NCBI RefSeq assembly: GCF_900182695.1
Contig: NZ_FXTK01000028.1
Span: 1-35,040, forward strand
Origin: Paracoccus laeviglucosivorans
GTDB taxonomy: Bacteria > Pseudomonadota > Alphaproteobacteria > Rhodobacterales > Rhodobacteraceae
Direction: 5' to 3'
Length of the DNA stretch: 35,040 nucleotides
Below are positions 22,586-30,569 of this stretch, piece by piece (within the stretch, counting starts at the first letter, position 1; each line of letters starts with the position of its first letter). A model generated the notes under the pieces. The model searched no databases. It was not told where the DNA came from and saw only the letters and a program-made list of their open reading frames with translations. The position numbers were made by a program, and so were the translations under genes.

Positions 22586-23550
22586 TGGCTCGCAAATCGC
22601 TCAGCGGAATGACCGGCATCGCGAGCACGATCGCACGGTCCACCACCGCCGCTTCCGATCGATCGACGAAAATCACGGCGCCCGCGCTCGGCGCCCTGCA
22701 AGGATCTCTCGCAGCGATCCGCGAGATCGAGCCCGGTTTGATTGACGACTGGGGGCCTGTCGACCGGCTGACACCCTTTACAGCTGTAAACGACGATGAA
22801 GCTGATGACGGTCTCGACAGCCTTGCGAACAGCATTCGGGACCAAGGGCAGCAGGTGCCTATTCTGGTCAGAAAGGCAAAGGTCGAAGGCCGCTACGAAG
22901 TTATTTATGGGCGCCGTCGCCTCGCCGCCTGTCGCGACTTGGGCATCAAGGTCAGAGCCAACGTTCAGGATCTGGATGACGCTACGGCACTAATTGCCAA
23001 AGGTCTTGAGAATGCCGCTCGAAGGAACCTTTCCTTCTACGAACGTGCCCGTTTCGCGCAAGCGATCTTGGATGCCGGACATTCACCCACCACGGCGAAA
23101 GCAGTGCTCAACCTGTCCTCCGCCGGACTTTCACATCTGACGAAGATCACCCAAGCTGTCCCTGCCGATGTCGGGTCCCTCATAGGGGCCGCGCAAAAGT
23201 CCGGGCGACCTAAATGGACCTCTCTGGCGGATCTCTTCATCGCCGGCAAGCTGACCGAGAAGACGGCCGGCGTCATCCTGCAATCCGCAAACGAGCGCCT
23301 GACCTCGGACGAGCGCCTGGATCTCCTCATTCATGAGGCAACAAAGCGCGGGGCCCGCCATGATGGCAGCGCCGAAAACACCCTCGTCGACGGAGTGACG
23401 ATCCGAACCGGGAGCAATTCGGTTACTTTGACGGTGAAACGCCGAGGTACAAGTGCAGGGTTCGCTTCCTGGCTGGACACCCGCTTGGAGGGCCTAATCA
23501 GACAATCCTATGCGGAGTTCAAAGCCATTTCTCCGCAGGACAAAGATTAA
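22585..23550 (+). CDS. repB: Plasmid partition protein RepB (ParB family)
   Basis: RepB binds parS and works with RepA in partition. The 321-residue protein has a short N-terminal RepA-interacting tail, the ParB box around DQGQQVPILVRK and YEVIYGRRRLAACRDLGI, and a central helix-turn-helix region (TAKAVLNLSSAGLSHLTKIT). The start is taken at ATG 22585; a GTG one codon earlier is possible. A parS-like palindrome lies within its codons at 22777-22790 and encodes part of PFTAVND. RepB would therefore bind its own gene. Confidence 0.95.
   Translation: MARKSLSGMTGIASTIARSTTAASDRSTKITAPALGALQGSLAAIREIEPGLIDDWGPVDRLTPFTAVNDDEADDGLDSLANSIRDQGQQVPILVRKAKVEGRYEVIYGRRRLAACRDLGIKVRANVQDLDDATALIAKGLENAARRNLSFYERARFAQAILDAGHSPTTAKAVLNLSSAGLSHLTKITQAVPADVGSLIGAAQKSGRPKWTSLADLFIAGKLTEKTAGVILQSANERLTSDERLDLLIHEATKRGARHDGSAENTLVDGVTIRTGSNSVTLTVKRRGTSAGFASWLDTRLEGLIRQSYAEFKAISPQDKD
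22777..22790. other. parS-like palindrome 2 (inside repB)
   Basis: This is the same 14-bp palindrome TTTACAGCTGTAAA as at 21240-21253. With its flanks (C before, C after AAA) it fits GTTNNNNGCNNNNAAC except for the first base. It lies within repB codons about 64-69. No third copy was noticed in the window. Confidence 0.75.
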
Positions 23551-23585
23551 ACGACTGAGGCAGAGCAGAAAGGAGGAAAGGCTAG

Positions 23586-23651
23586 CAAAACAAACCCCCG
23601 AAGCCGCGAAGCTCCGGAGGCTGCCGCGCCGAAGCGCATTCTCGATTAGAC
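23586..23651 (-). ncRNA. Counter-transcribed RNA of repABC (inhibitor of repC)
   Basis: The repB-repC gap carries a minus-strand transcription unit. It has a -35 TTGATT (23681-23686), a 17-bp spacer and a -10 TAGATT (23658-23663), giving a start near 23651. The RNA ends in a 10-pair GC-rich stem (CCTCCGGAGC / GCTTCGGGGG) followed by TTTGTTTTG near 23586. That gives about 65 nt, in the size range of known repABC ctRNAs. It should pair with the repC leader and lower RepC synthesis, setting copy number and incompatibility. Confidence 0.82.
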
Positions 23652-23732
23652 ACCCTGAATCTAGCAGCCCCAGACTCGCGAATCAAGAGGAACGCTTGCG
23701 AGCGAACGGGATAGTTTTGTCCGCTGACCAGC

Positions 23733-24932
23733 ATGACGCACATCACATCCACGGCCGCAGCGGCCGGGGCACAGCAAATCTGTGTCCAATCTGTGGAGCA
23801 ATCGTTCCCCGGCATGGGTTCGATCACCCAACAGCCAACATTTCGGCCGATCTCGCGCCGAGACATCATGGCCGCGGTTAACATTTGCAGCCGCGACCTC
23901 GGCATTAGGCAAGGTGCGGTCGTTGTACTAGACGCCCTGCTAAGTTGCCTTCCCTGCAGAGGCGCGGATGGGCGTGAAGTACCAGTCTCGTCGACTAACC
24001 TGCTCACTGTCTATGCGAGCAATGAAACTCTATGCTTCCGTGCCAAGGGCCTCACTGATCGTCAGTTGCGCCGACATCTCGAGAAGCTGGAGACCGCCGG
24101 GCTGATCCGCCGCCGCGATAGTGCCAATGGGAAACGTTTCCCGATCATGCAGAACGGAAAACCAGTTGGCGCATTCGGACTGGACCTCTCGCCGCTCTTC
24201 GCGCGCTCGGATGACTTGCGCACGCTTGCTCTACGACGCCGCGAAGAGGCGGATGAACTGCGCGGACTAAAATCCCAGATCCTTAGGCTCCGCGCTGCAT
24301 GCACCGAGATTCCGCTGGATGAGGCTCTCTGCACCTTTGTCGACGGATTGCGCAACATGGTTCGGCGAACCACGCTCACCATCGTTGAGGCGCGGGCAGC
24401 GCTCAAACAGCTGACCGCAGTCCTAACCCACCATGCAACAAAAGGTGCCGAAGCACGGGAGGACGCGAACGACCCACGTTTAGAGACACGAGCAGAGGCT
24501 CCTTCTTACTCCGCACGCGCAACTACTGGCCACAACAGGGTCAAAGCTATTCAGGTCTCGTCCGGACATGACACAAACCAAATAGGCGACACCATGATGG
24601 CTGACCAAACGCCCGCCTCTGACGGACGAAATGTCCGCCACATTAAGCCATATTCAGATTCAAAAAAAATAGGCGTAGCGATGAGCAATCGTCCGGACTG
24701 GGGAGCACTGACCCAGATCAACGCATTCTATGACGAACCAACCTCAGTGAAAGACACCGCAAGGATCGCTTTTGAATTCGGCAAGATGCTTAGGATAGCC
24801 CAGAATGTACTCGCCAGCGCAGCAAGCAGACTTGGGCTATGGGATCTTCTTCGCCTCGAAAATCGAATGGCTGAGCAGATAGCATACATCCGTGACCCTA
24901 ACGCCTACATGAAATCTGTGCTACGAAACTGA
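23733..24932 (+). CDS. repC: Replication initiator RepC
   Basis: RepC starts replication of repABC plasmids; the origin is usually inside the gene itself. The protein, up to 399 residues, has the RepC N-terminal domain (GAVVVLDALLSCLPCRGADG, TVYASNETLCFRAKGLTDRQ then LRRHLEKLETAGLIRRRDSA) and a C-terminal RepC domain (WGALTQINAFYDEPTSVKDT to the end). The start is uncertain: no good ribosome site precedes 23733 or the in-frame ATG at 23814. Initiation at repC is commonly controlled by the ctRNA and leader folding. The middle part (A/T-richer, near 24500-24680) links the domains. Confidence 0.93.
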   Translation: MTHITSTAAAAGAQQICVQSVEQSFPGMGSITQQPTFRPISRRDIMAAVNICSRDLGIRQGAVVVLDALLSCLPCRGADGREVPVSSTNLLTVYASNETLCFRAKGLTDRQLRRHLEKLETAGLIRRRDSANGKRFPIMQNGKPVGAFGLDLSPLFARSDDLRTLALRRREEADELRGLKSQILRLRAACTEIPLDEALCTFVDGLRNMVRRTTLTIVEARAALKQLTAVLTHHATKGAEAREDANDPRLETRAEAPSYSARATTGHNRVKAIQVSSGHDTNQIGDTMMADQTPASDGRNVRHIKPYSDSKKIGVAMSNRPDWGALTQINAFYDEPTSVKDTARIAFEFGKMLRIAQNVLASAASRLGLWDLLRLENRMAEQIAYIRDPNAYMKSVLRN

Positions 24933-25390
24933 CCAGACAGTTTTAAAGTAGACCAAAAACCAGCATACGATGCACTATTCTAGTTATAGTAGTGGCGTAG
25001 CGGAAGACATCCACGAATTGATTTATAGGCGCGAAGCTCTGCTGAGCAGGGAAGGGTAGGGCACCATCGGCAAGATACGTCACATGACCTGCCCCGGAAG
25101 TTTCGCGCGTGGGAGAATACAGAGATCTTCACGTTTAAGGGCCGGAACGTTCGATAAAGCGTGGCAGCCCCCATTTGCAACGGCGAACATCGTGAACCCA
25201 AAGCGCAAGCATGCGAGGAACGGGTTGCTATCATCCGCCGAGTTCGAACGGCAGCAGATGATGAAACGTGAAGGCGTCTGAGAAACCCGGGGCTTGCCAA
25301 TGGGAACATTCTGTCTTGTGTCGTCCCACGCCCGAAGATCCGAAAAAAAGCCGGTGCAAATTCAGTTATGAGGCTGGGTGACTTGGGCGA
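24933..25390. other. Non-coding gap after repC with a dispersed repeat copy
   Basis: No convincing gene is visible in these 458 bases. Positions about 25093-25196 are a diverged copy of a sequence found again at about 29918-30022. The two share blocks such as GGGAGAA, CGATAA, TTTGCAACGGCGAA or close variants, and ATCGTGAA. Short frames on either strand here are not supported by ribosome sites. Confidence 0.5.
25093..25196. repeat. Dispersed repeat, copy A
   Basis: About 104 bp, similar by eye over its whole length to copy B at 29918-30022, with many single-base differences and one small indel. It lies 160 bp after repC. It may be a remnant of a common plasmid gene end or a structural element. 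Confidence 0.6.
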
Positions 25391-26473
25391 TCACAGTCGG
25401 ATTGTGTAGGCTGTGGAACGTCCGCCTGCCTCCGAGCGGCTCAGCACCCCTATGGCCACCAACGCATTCAGATCCCGCGTTGCAGTCGGACCGGATGCGC
25501 CGGAAATCCGTGCGTAGCTCCTTGCGCTGATACCTTCAGCAACCCGCTTCGGACCCGCTTCAAAAATCTTGCGCATGACAGCTTCTTGCCGTTGCGACAT
25601 TGCGGCACTGTGCCGGATAAAGAATGCGTTCCGGGCCAAAAGGAACTGAGCCTCCTGCCGCGCCACTTGGGCCGCGCGGCATAGGCACTGGAGGAACCAG
25701 GTTACAAAGGCTGTTGCGTCGATTCGATCACCGTCCTCATGCCGACCTGCTTGAAGGGCCTCGTAATAGGCGCGCTTTTCCATCTCGATCTGCCGGGACA
25801 GTGAAAAGGGCAGGGCATTTTGCTGAGCAAAGACATTATCGATCAGCGCTCGGCCAATCCGACCATTGCCATCCGCGAATGGGTGGATGGTCTCGAACCA
25901 CAAATGTGCGATAGCCGCCTTGATGCTGACGGGCATGACATGCTCTGTCGCCATCCACGCGAGAAGTCGGCTCATCTCCTGGTTGAGCCGTTCCGGAGGA
26001 GGGGCCTTGAAAAGAACCTCGTGCGTTCCTGCAACAGCCGAGCGGACGATTTCGATATCGCTCTGGCGCCACCGGCCGGGATCATCGACTTCCATGCGGA
26101 AGAACAGCAGCCGATGCCATTCGCAGAGCGTCTCCGCCGACACAGGGTCATGATGATCGCGTGCGCGCAGCAAAAGCGTTGCAATGGCGTCGGAGCGCCT
26201 GTCGAACGCATTTCTCTCCCGGTGCAGCAACGATGCTACGACGGACACCTCCAACTGGGTACGGTCAAGCGTCACGCCTTCGATGCCAAAGGAACCAAGG
26301 GCTTCCTGCACGATCCGCCGCAGTTGCAGCTCCTCGCGCTCTGACGCGCTCAGGCCCGCCTGCATTCCGGTGATTTCGCCTATCGCCTGGCTGGCGCTGG
26401 CCAGATCAGACGCAACTTCTTGGGCGTCATACCAAAAATTTGGCCATGCGCTGCTTTGCCATATCCACGGCAT
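25391..26473 (-). CDS. Fic-family AMP-transferase with DUF4172 N-terminus
   Basis: Fic proteins transfer AMP to target proteins. The 360-residue protein has an N-terminal DUF4172 region (about 1-85), the intact Fic motif HPFADGNGRIGR (197-208) with the catalytic His197, the flap region before it (HEVLFKAPPP), and a C-terminal winged-helix-like domain (ARISGASGPTATRDLNALVA). It also has SFGIEG (61-66), which matches the inhibitory S/T-x-x-x-E-G motif, so this is a class II Fic that keeps itself inactive. It stands alone, with no antitoxin gene beside it. It may act in plasmid maintenance or in host regulation. Confidence 0.9.
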   Translation of the reverse strand: MPWIWQSSAWPNFWYDAQEVASDLASASQAIGEITGMQAGLSASEREELQLRRIVQEALGSFGIEGVTLDRTQLEVSVVASLLHRERNAFDRRSDAIATLLLRARDHHDPVSAETLCEWHRLLFFRMEVDDPGRWRQSDIEIVRSAVAGTHEVLFKAPPPERLNQEMSRLLAWMATEHVMPVSIKAAIAHLWFETIHPFADGNGRIGRALIDNVFAQQNALPFSLSRQIEMEKRAYYEALQAGRHEDGDRIDATAFVTWFLQCLCRAAQVARQEAQFLLARNAFFIRHSAAMSQRQEAVMRKIFEAGPKRVAEGISARSYARISGASGPTATRDLNALVAIGVLSRSEAGGRSTAYTIRL

Positions 26474-26635
26474 GATCCGAATATCCTCAGTATTCTCATC
26501 ATTATCTATAGAAATTTGATTTGAATATCAAGCGTAATCGCGTCAACTTGGGGAGATGCATTTGGCTAGCGAGAGAGCACGATGAAAGTGTGGCTATAGG
26601 AATAATGCCAGAGCTTTCGTGCATGCCTGCCCTCG

Positions 26636-27643
26636 TCACCACAGCCGCAGTTGCCACGGCCAGATGGCGCCATGCCGCGGATGGACCCGACGACGAACCA
26701 TCGCTTTGGAAAGGCCGTCATTGATCTCGTCGGTCACAGCGCCCAGCTGGTCGAGCAGTATTTTGCGCTGCCCGACCTCGTCTTCCCACGCCAGCTGCTC
26801 CCGAAGAGAAATTATCTCGGCCCGGTGGCGTAGGACTGTGGGCTGATTGAACAGCCAGCGCAGGAAGGCCAGCGCCTCGGGCGTGCGTTGCCACAGGGGC
26901 GCCGCCATTCTGGTATATTCCCGTGCCAGCATGGTGGCGGCGAAGTTACGACCGTGCCACAGCGGCAGCGGGGCAGGGTCGGGGTTCCCGCTGAGGATCT
27001 CGGCAATATAAAGATTGCTGGCAAATCCGCGCTGCAGGCTGCTGGCGGCAGCGGTGACATTGCCTTCCGAGAACTCCAGCAATGCGAGTTCATAGTGATA
27101 GGGCGGATAGGCACTGGCATGAGCGGTAAAAATCTCCCGCGCCAGACCGGGTTGCTTGCAGCGCAGATAATACGAGCCGATGGCGAAACGCACACCCTGA
27201 TGGTCGTCGGGATTCCACCGCAACATCTGCGCCATGATCGCGACGGCCTCGGCGAACTTCCCGAGCGCGGCATAACAGAGCGCGCTGCCCTGCGCAGCGC
27301 GTAGAAACGGGCGGTTGTTCAGAAACACCCATTCAATCGGACCGGCGTACTCCTCCGGGATCACCGCTCTGCCGATTTCATACCCGGCCAGACAAGCGGC
27401 GAGTGCCAGTTTCGGTCGGCCTTGATCGGACAGGGCGGCCCCCAGATGCGCATGGCCGTCGATGTAAAGCGGATGCCGCGATACGATGTCGCGCAAGGCG
27501 GAGAGATATTTCGCAGGCGAGATCTGAGCCTCATTACGGGCGTCCAGCAGCGCGTCGAGTTCACGTGATGCCTCGACACCGAACTCACCGTGATCGAATT
27601 CGGCACCATCCGGGAAGATCTCAAGCTGGATCATCATTCCCAT
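26636..27643 (-). CDS. Tetratricopeptide-repeat protein, function unknown
   Basis: The 335-residue soluble protein has at least three TPR-like helical pairs: around residues 50-85 (ALRDIVSRHPLYIDGHAHLG), 115-150 (AQGSALCYAALGKFAEAVAI then MAQMLRWNPDDHQGVR) and 155-210. TPRs bind other proteins. No enzyme motif is visible. Its start overlaps the end of the DUF6429 gene by 23 bases on the same strand, so the two are translationally linked. I cannot assign a role. Confidence 0.8.
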   Translation of the reverse strand: MGMMIQLEIFPDGAEFDHGEFGVEASRELDALLDARNEAQISPAKYLSALRDIVSRHPLYIDGHAHLGAALSDQGRPKLALAACLAGYEIGRAVIPEEYAGPIEWVFLNNRPFLRAAQGSALCYAALGKFAEAVAIMAQMLRWNPDDHQGVRFAIGSYYLRCKQPGLAREIFTAHASAYPPYHYELALLEFSEGNVTAAASSLQRGFASNLYIAEILSGNPDPAPLPLWHGRNFAATMLAREYTRMAAPLWQRTPEALAFLRWLFNQPTVLRHRAEIISLREQLAWEDEVGQRKILLDQLGAVTDEINDGLSKAMVRRRVHPRHGAIWPWQLRLW

Positions 27644-27866
27644 CCATCACGAACATCGTCTGAAACAGCGCCTCGGCGCGGTCCATGCCAGCCTGCGTCA
27701 GTTGCACCGACTTGGCCCGGTTGACCGGATTTGTGATATAGCCCTTGCGGTGCAGACGCGCCAACACGGTCCAGTCGAAGCCTTTCCAGGCACGGTTGCG
27801 GTCGTGCAGTGTCAGGCAGAGCAAGGCCATCACTGCATCATCGATCTTGTCATGGTCCAACTGCAT
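27621..27866 (-). CDS. DUF6429 family small protein
   Basis: The 81-residue protein begins MQLDHDKIDDAVMALLCLTL and continues HDRNRAWKGFDWTVLARLHRKGYI...NPVNRAKSVQLTQAG. This is the typical pattern of DUF6429, a small winged-helix-like family common on proteobacterial plasmids. The predicted fold suggests DNA or protein binding. It is the first gene of a pair with the TPR protein, overlapping it by 23 bases. Function is unknown. Confidence 0.75.
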   Translation of the reverse strand: MQLDHDKIDDAVMALLCLTLHDRNRAWKGFDWTVLARLHRKGYITNPVNRAKSVQLTQAGMDRAEALFQTMFVMDGNDDPA

Positions 27867-27989
27867 CGGCCCGCACCCCGCTTTGGAAGAAAGGTTGGGG
27901 TGTCCGGTTCACCCGGTCAAGCAAAGCCGTGGACAAGATCCACATCGCCTACTTGCCGCGCCGCGCGCAGCGGTTAAGCTGTGCCGACC

Positions 27990-28265
27990 ATGTCCGGACC
28001 CGCCATCGCCCCGACCGACACCCAGATCGAGATGTTCCCGCGCGAGCTTCAGCTTCAGCGCCATGACCCGGCGCGCAATATGCGGCGTTACTACCGCATG
28101 TCGGTCGAGCGGGATTTGTTCGGCGGTGCTAGCCTGATCCGCGAATGGGGCCGCATCGGCGCGCGGGGTCAGCGCAGGATCGAGGCCCATCTGGATGAGG
28201 GTGAGGCGGTCAGCGCATTGTTGAAGCTAGCCCGCACCAAGCGCCGCAAAGGTTACGCGGGCTAA
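27990..28265 (+). CDS. WGR-domain protein
   Basis: The 91-residue protein is a lone WGR domain. It has RRYYRMSVERDLFGGASLIR and then EWGRIGARGQRRIEAHLDEGEA, with the Trp-Gly-Arg that names the domain at about residues 53-55. WGR domains bind nucleic acid and are found in PARPs and in many small plasmid proteins. The ATG at 27990 is chosen; a GTG at 27981 in the same frame is possible. Confidence 0.85.
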   Translation: MSGPAIAPTDTQIEMFPRELQLQRHDPARNMRRYYRMSVERDLFGGASLIREWGRIGARGQRRIEAHLDEGEAVSALLKLARTKRRKGYAG

Positions 28266-28276
28266 GCCCGCCGCCC

Positions 28277-28567
28277 TCAGAGGTTGCTGTCAATCCAGCG
28301 CGACAGCAGCTGCCGGTCGCGGAAGCATTCATCCGGCACGCTGCGCCGCTTGGCCTGGGCAATGCGTTCGGCAAAAGCCACCTGTTTCGAACTTGGCCGG
28401 TGATCGAAGCTGGGCGCGTCCTTGGCTTGTGCCTCAATCCAGGCGCTGAGCGCCCGACGATCCTGTTGCACCGACCAGGGCAGGAATGTGTTGTTCCGGC
28501 TGGCCAACGCTTGTGCATAGGCCAGCTGGCGTGCAGTGGCGGGCAGAGCAAAGCTCACGTCGTCCAT
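28277..28567 (-). CDS. Small protein with two tandem 37-residue repeats
   Basis: The 96-residue protein consists of two copies of one unit: residues 11-47 (TARQLAYAQALASRNNTFLP...RALSAWIEAQ) and 59-95 (SSKQVAFAERIAQAKRRSVP...QLLSRWIDSN). Both follow the pattern K/R-Q-x-A-x-A-x-x-x-A...P...D-R-x-L-S-x-W-I. The same unit occurs, as I recall, in tails of alphaproteobacterial topoisomerases and other DNA-related proteins, so DNA association is a guess. The ATG at 28567 has AAGGAG 6 bases ahead, so it is preferred over upstream in-frame starts. It converges on the WGR gene with only 11 bases between the stops. Confidence 0.72.
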   Translation of the reverse strand: MDDVSFALPATARQLAYAQALASRNNTFLPWSVQQDRRALSAWIEAQAKDAPSFDHRPSSKQVAFAERIAQAKRRSVPDECFRDRQLLSRWIDSNL

Positions 28568-29396
28568 CACGAACTCCTTGGGCATCGTTCGCCCCATACT
28601 AGAACATAACATGAACAACAGCAAGCTATACCTGTTCTGCCGCGTGAGCATCAACCAGCGTTCACGGGACTTCGCGAACATAGAGAGCCGCGCCTTGCGC
28701 CTCCCGTGTCACAGCAAATGCCGGAGCCGTGGATCGACCGGGCAGGGGCCCGGCTCACCCAGGCGCCGCAGTCTTTTGCGATTACATGTCGTCCGCCTCG
28801 CATCCGCAGGCCGGTCGGATCAAGGGGCGAGCGCCGCGCAGGCGCGTCGTCTGCGGCCGAGCCCGTGTCCTCGCTTTGCTGCGGGCCGCGCCAGCCCGGC
28901 CTCCGATCCATGACCGCCCGGCCTGCGGCCACGAGCAGGGCTGTGCCCCTCCTGCTCTGCCCCGGGGAAATACCGGGATTTTCCAGACGTCAGACGGAAA
29001 GGCCTCGGCCCAAGCAGACGAGGGGCATCGGCCCCGCACCGCGGCACCAAGGAGGCCAGATCCTGGTGCAAGCTGTCTATCTTGCAATCACCTGCATGGC
29101 TCACACGTTCGATTCTTCACAGACGTGTCGATGACAAAAGATCAGACCGGACCGATCTGGGGTTGTGCAATGGGCCGAAATACTGACTAATCAAGTGTGG
29201 CGGCGTCGAGGGTGTCCTGTGATGTCGGTTTGTTTCCTTGGGACGACGTGCAGGGCCACGGAAGGCAATTCGCGAGCTTGCGCTTCGTGAGCCTCAGGCC
29301 AAGGAAGATATCCGCCCAAGCGGCTCGCACTTGACTGCACCTAAGCCATTGTCTGGTCAGGTGACTGGCCAACAAAGTCTGGAATGGTCTCATCTT
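28568..29396. other. Gap with G+C-rich repeat copy 1, no convincing gene
   Basis: These 829 bases hold repeat copy 1 (28731-29034). Many long frames exist on both strands because stop codons are rare in the G+C-rich repeat, but none has a ribosome site with a recognisable product. About 29035-29396 is single-copy sequence where I see nothing certain. Confidence 0.55.
28731..29034 (+). repeat. Long G+C-rich dispersed repeat, copy 1
   Basis: About 304 bp that recur at 32021-32375 and, truncated, at 34474-34705. All share GATCGACCGGGCAGG-type starts (CTCGACC in copy 2), the GGTCGGATCAAGGGG block, GGCGCGTCGTCTGCGGCC and GTGTCCTCGCTTTG. In copy 2 the repeat leads straight into the first codons of an ardC-like gene, which is missing here. 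Confidence 0.85.
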
Positions 29397-29648
29397 GTGA
29401 CTGACGCAAAATCCATTCGACCCGTCGCCTTCGAGGACTCTCGCGGCCAGATGCGCGTCGTCAGCGACGCAAAAAGTTTGGGCCGGATGCTGTTTCTGCA
29501 CTGTAACCGCGCCGACCCCACGTATAAGGCAGCCGTGCGATCACTCGTTTACTACGCCTTGGGACGCGGCTCCTCCGAAGATGCTCGCGCCACGTTCGTG
29601 ACCGCGCTCACGGCGGCAGGATTGCGTGTTCTTGGCGTGCCGCAGTGA
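29397..29648 (+). CDS. DUF982 family protein
   Basis: The 83-residue product from GTG 29397 reads VTDAKSIRPVAFEDSRGQMR then VVSDAKSLGRMLFLHCNRAD and ends with SEDARATFVTALTAAGLRVL. This is the DUF982 pattern: a short beta start, a xVxSxxxAxxxL helix, and a C-terminal ExARxxFxxAxxxAG helix. DUF982 proteins are small, frequent in rhizobia and Rhodobacterales plasmids, and have no known function. The frame is open upstream to 29238, but that extension is not DUF982-like. No clear ribosome site decides the start. Confidence 0.62.
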   Translation: MTDAKSIRPVAFEDSRGQMRVVSDAKSLGRMLFLHCNRADPTYKAAVRSLVYYALGRGSSEDARATFVTALTAAGLRVLGVPQ

Positions 29649-29754
29649 TGCGGCCTTGTATGCCCATTTCCTCGCAGGATGTAGCGTCTCCTTGGGAAGA
29701 CTTTGCTGTGTCTCCTTCGATCACCTGGCACCCAATGCACAAGAAAGGCGCGAT

Positions 29755-29982
29755 ATGTCGACTTTACCCATCATCGAGAATGCGGATACGGAGCTGAACT
29801 CCTCCGGATTTTCCGCCGTTCCCAGGCTCGATACAGCCCAAGGGCATTCTGACTTCCAACACGCGGTTAAGCAGTTCGCCGATAACAGTAAAAGCTGGGA
29901 ACTCCTGCGGACACATGCCGGACGTTTCGAAGCGTGGGAGAAGGCAGAGTTCGTCAGATTTGAGGGCTGCAACGTCCGATAA
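29755..29982 (+). CDS. Hypothetical protein of 75 residues, ending in repeat copy B
   Basis: A frame from ATG 29755 reads MSTLPIIENADTELNSSGFS then AVPRLDTAQGHSDFQHAVKQ and ends HAGRFEAWEKAEFVRFEGCN-VR. Composition is protein-like and the spacing from DUF982 is short, but the ribosome site is weak and its last 20 codons lie in the dispersed repeat B. I do not recognise the family. It could be a decayed gene end. Confidence 0.35.
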   Translation: MSTLPIIENADTELNSSGFSAVPRLDTAQGHSDFQHAVKQFADNSKSWELLRTHAGRFEAWEKAEFVRFEGCNVR

Positions 29983-30022
29983 TGCGCGGCAACCCTCATC
30001 TGCAACGGCGAAACATCGTGAA
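29918..30022. repeat. Dispersed repeat, copy B
   Basis: About 105 bp similar to copy A (25093-25196). The best conserved part is the last 30 bases, ending CAACGGCGAAACATCGTGAA. Confidence 0.6.
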
Positions 30023-30090
30023 GCTTCGTGCAACTGTTCACCCGACCCGGACGGCTTTCAGCTCAGACCAGGGAAGTCAGGCTGCGCGGT

Positions 30091-30312
30091 CTAATCCGGC
30101 TTGGATGCCGATTTTCTACGTGATCTCAAATTAGGCTTCACCGCCGGCAATTCGGCCTGATCCCTTGCCAGACGCGCCTCCTTGAGGGCAGCCGTCAATG
30201 CGCTGCGTCGGCCATTTTCCTCGTCCAGTATATGCAGCGCCTCTGCTTTCGTGCGCTCCCATGGCGTCTGCGGAGCGGGCGTCGCGCGAAACAGGTCTTT
30301 TGGGTTGGTCAT
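30091..30312 (-). CDS. Hypothetical 73-residue charged protein downstream of the cold-shock gene
   Basis: The protein reads MTNPKDLFRATPAPQTPWER then TKAEALHILDEENGRRSALT and ends in a basic tail (PNLRSRRKSASKPD). It has one likely amphipathic helix (about 19-55) and no membrane segment. GGAG lies 7 bases before the ATG. It follows the cold-shock gene on the same strand but is separated by a strong terminator, so it is probably expressed from its own or read-through transcripts. The family is unknown to me; a nucleic-acid-binding role is possible from the basic tail. Confidence 0.65.
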   Translation of the reverse strand: MTNPKDLFRATPAPQTPWERTKAEALHILDEENGRRSALTAALKEARLARDQAELPAVKPNLRSRRKSASKPD

Positions 30313-30324
30313 AGGTGGCTCCGA

Positions 30325-30353
30325 TAAAAAAGCTCCGGTGCGGACACCGGAGC
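30325..30353 (-). terminator. Rho-independent terminator after the cold-shock gene
   Basis: On the minus strand a perfect 9-bp stem, GCTCCGGTG / CACCGGAGC, with a four-base loop is followed by TTTTTT. It starts 10 bases after the cold-shock stop. Confidence 0.88.
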
Positions 30354-30362
30354 ATTCTGGAA

Positions 30363-30569
30363 TTAGCCGATCGAGAGGTTGACCGCGGATTGTCGGCCGT
30401 CGCGGCCTCGTTCGACCTCGAAGCTGACCTCCTGTCCATCATTCAGGCTTTGCAAGCCAGCGCTCTCGACAGCGGAGACATGCACGAACACGTCGTTACC
30501 GCCGCCTTCCGGTGCGATGAACCCGAAACCTTTTTGTGCGTTGAAAAACTTCACGGTGCCTTTGGTCAT
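30363..30569 (-). CDS. Cold-shock protein, CspA family
   Basis: The 68-residue protein is a single cold-shock domain that binds single-stranded RNA and DNA. Both RNA-binding motifs are present: KGFGFI (residues 13-18) and VFVH (27-30). It begins MTKGTVKFFNAQKGFG, and AGGAG lies 7 bases ahead of the ATG; upstream in-frame starts would add an untypical tail. The long leader upstream (to about 30700) could carry the temperature-sensitive fold common in csp messages, though I cannot show it. Confidence 0.93.
   Translation of the reverse strand: MTKGTVKFFNAQKGFGFIAPEGGGNDVFVHVSAVESAGLQSLNDGQEVSFEVERGRDGRQSAVNLSIG

Noticed and set aside
24980..25309. A 109-codon minus-strand frame in the gap after repC
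   Set aside because: It covers repeat copy A, has Arg, Ser and Cys-rich shadow composition, and the matching frame in copy B differs in start and length.
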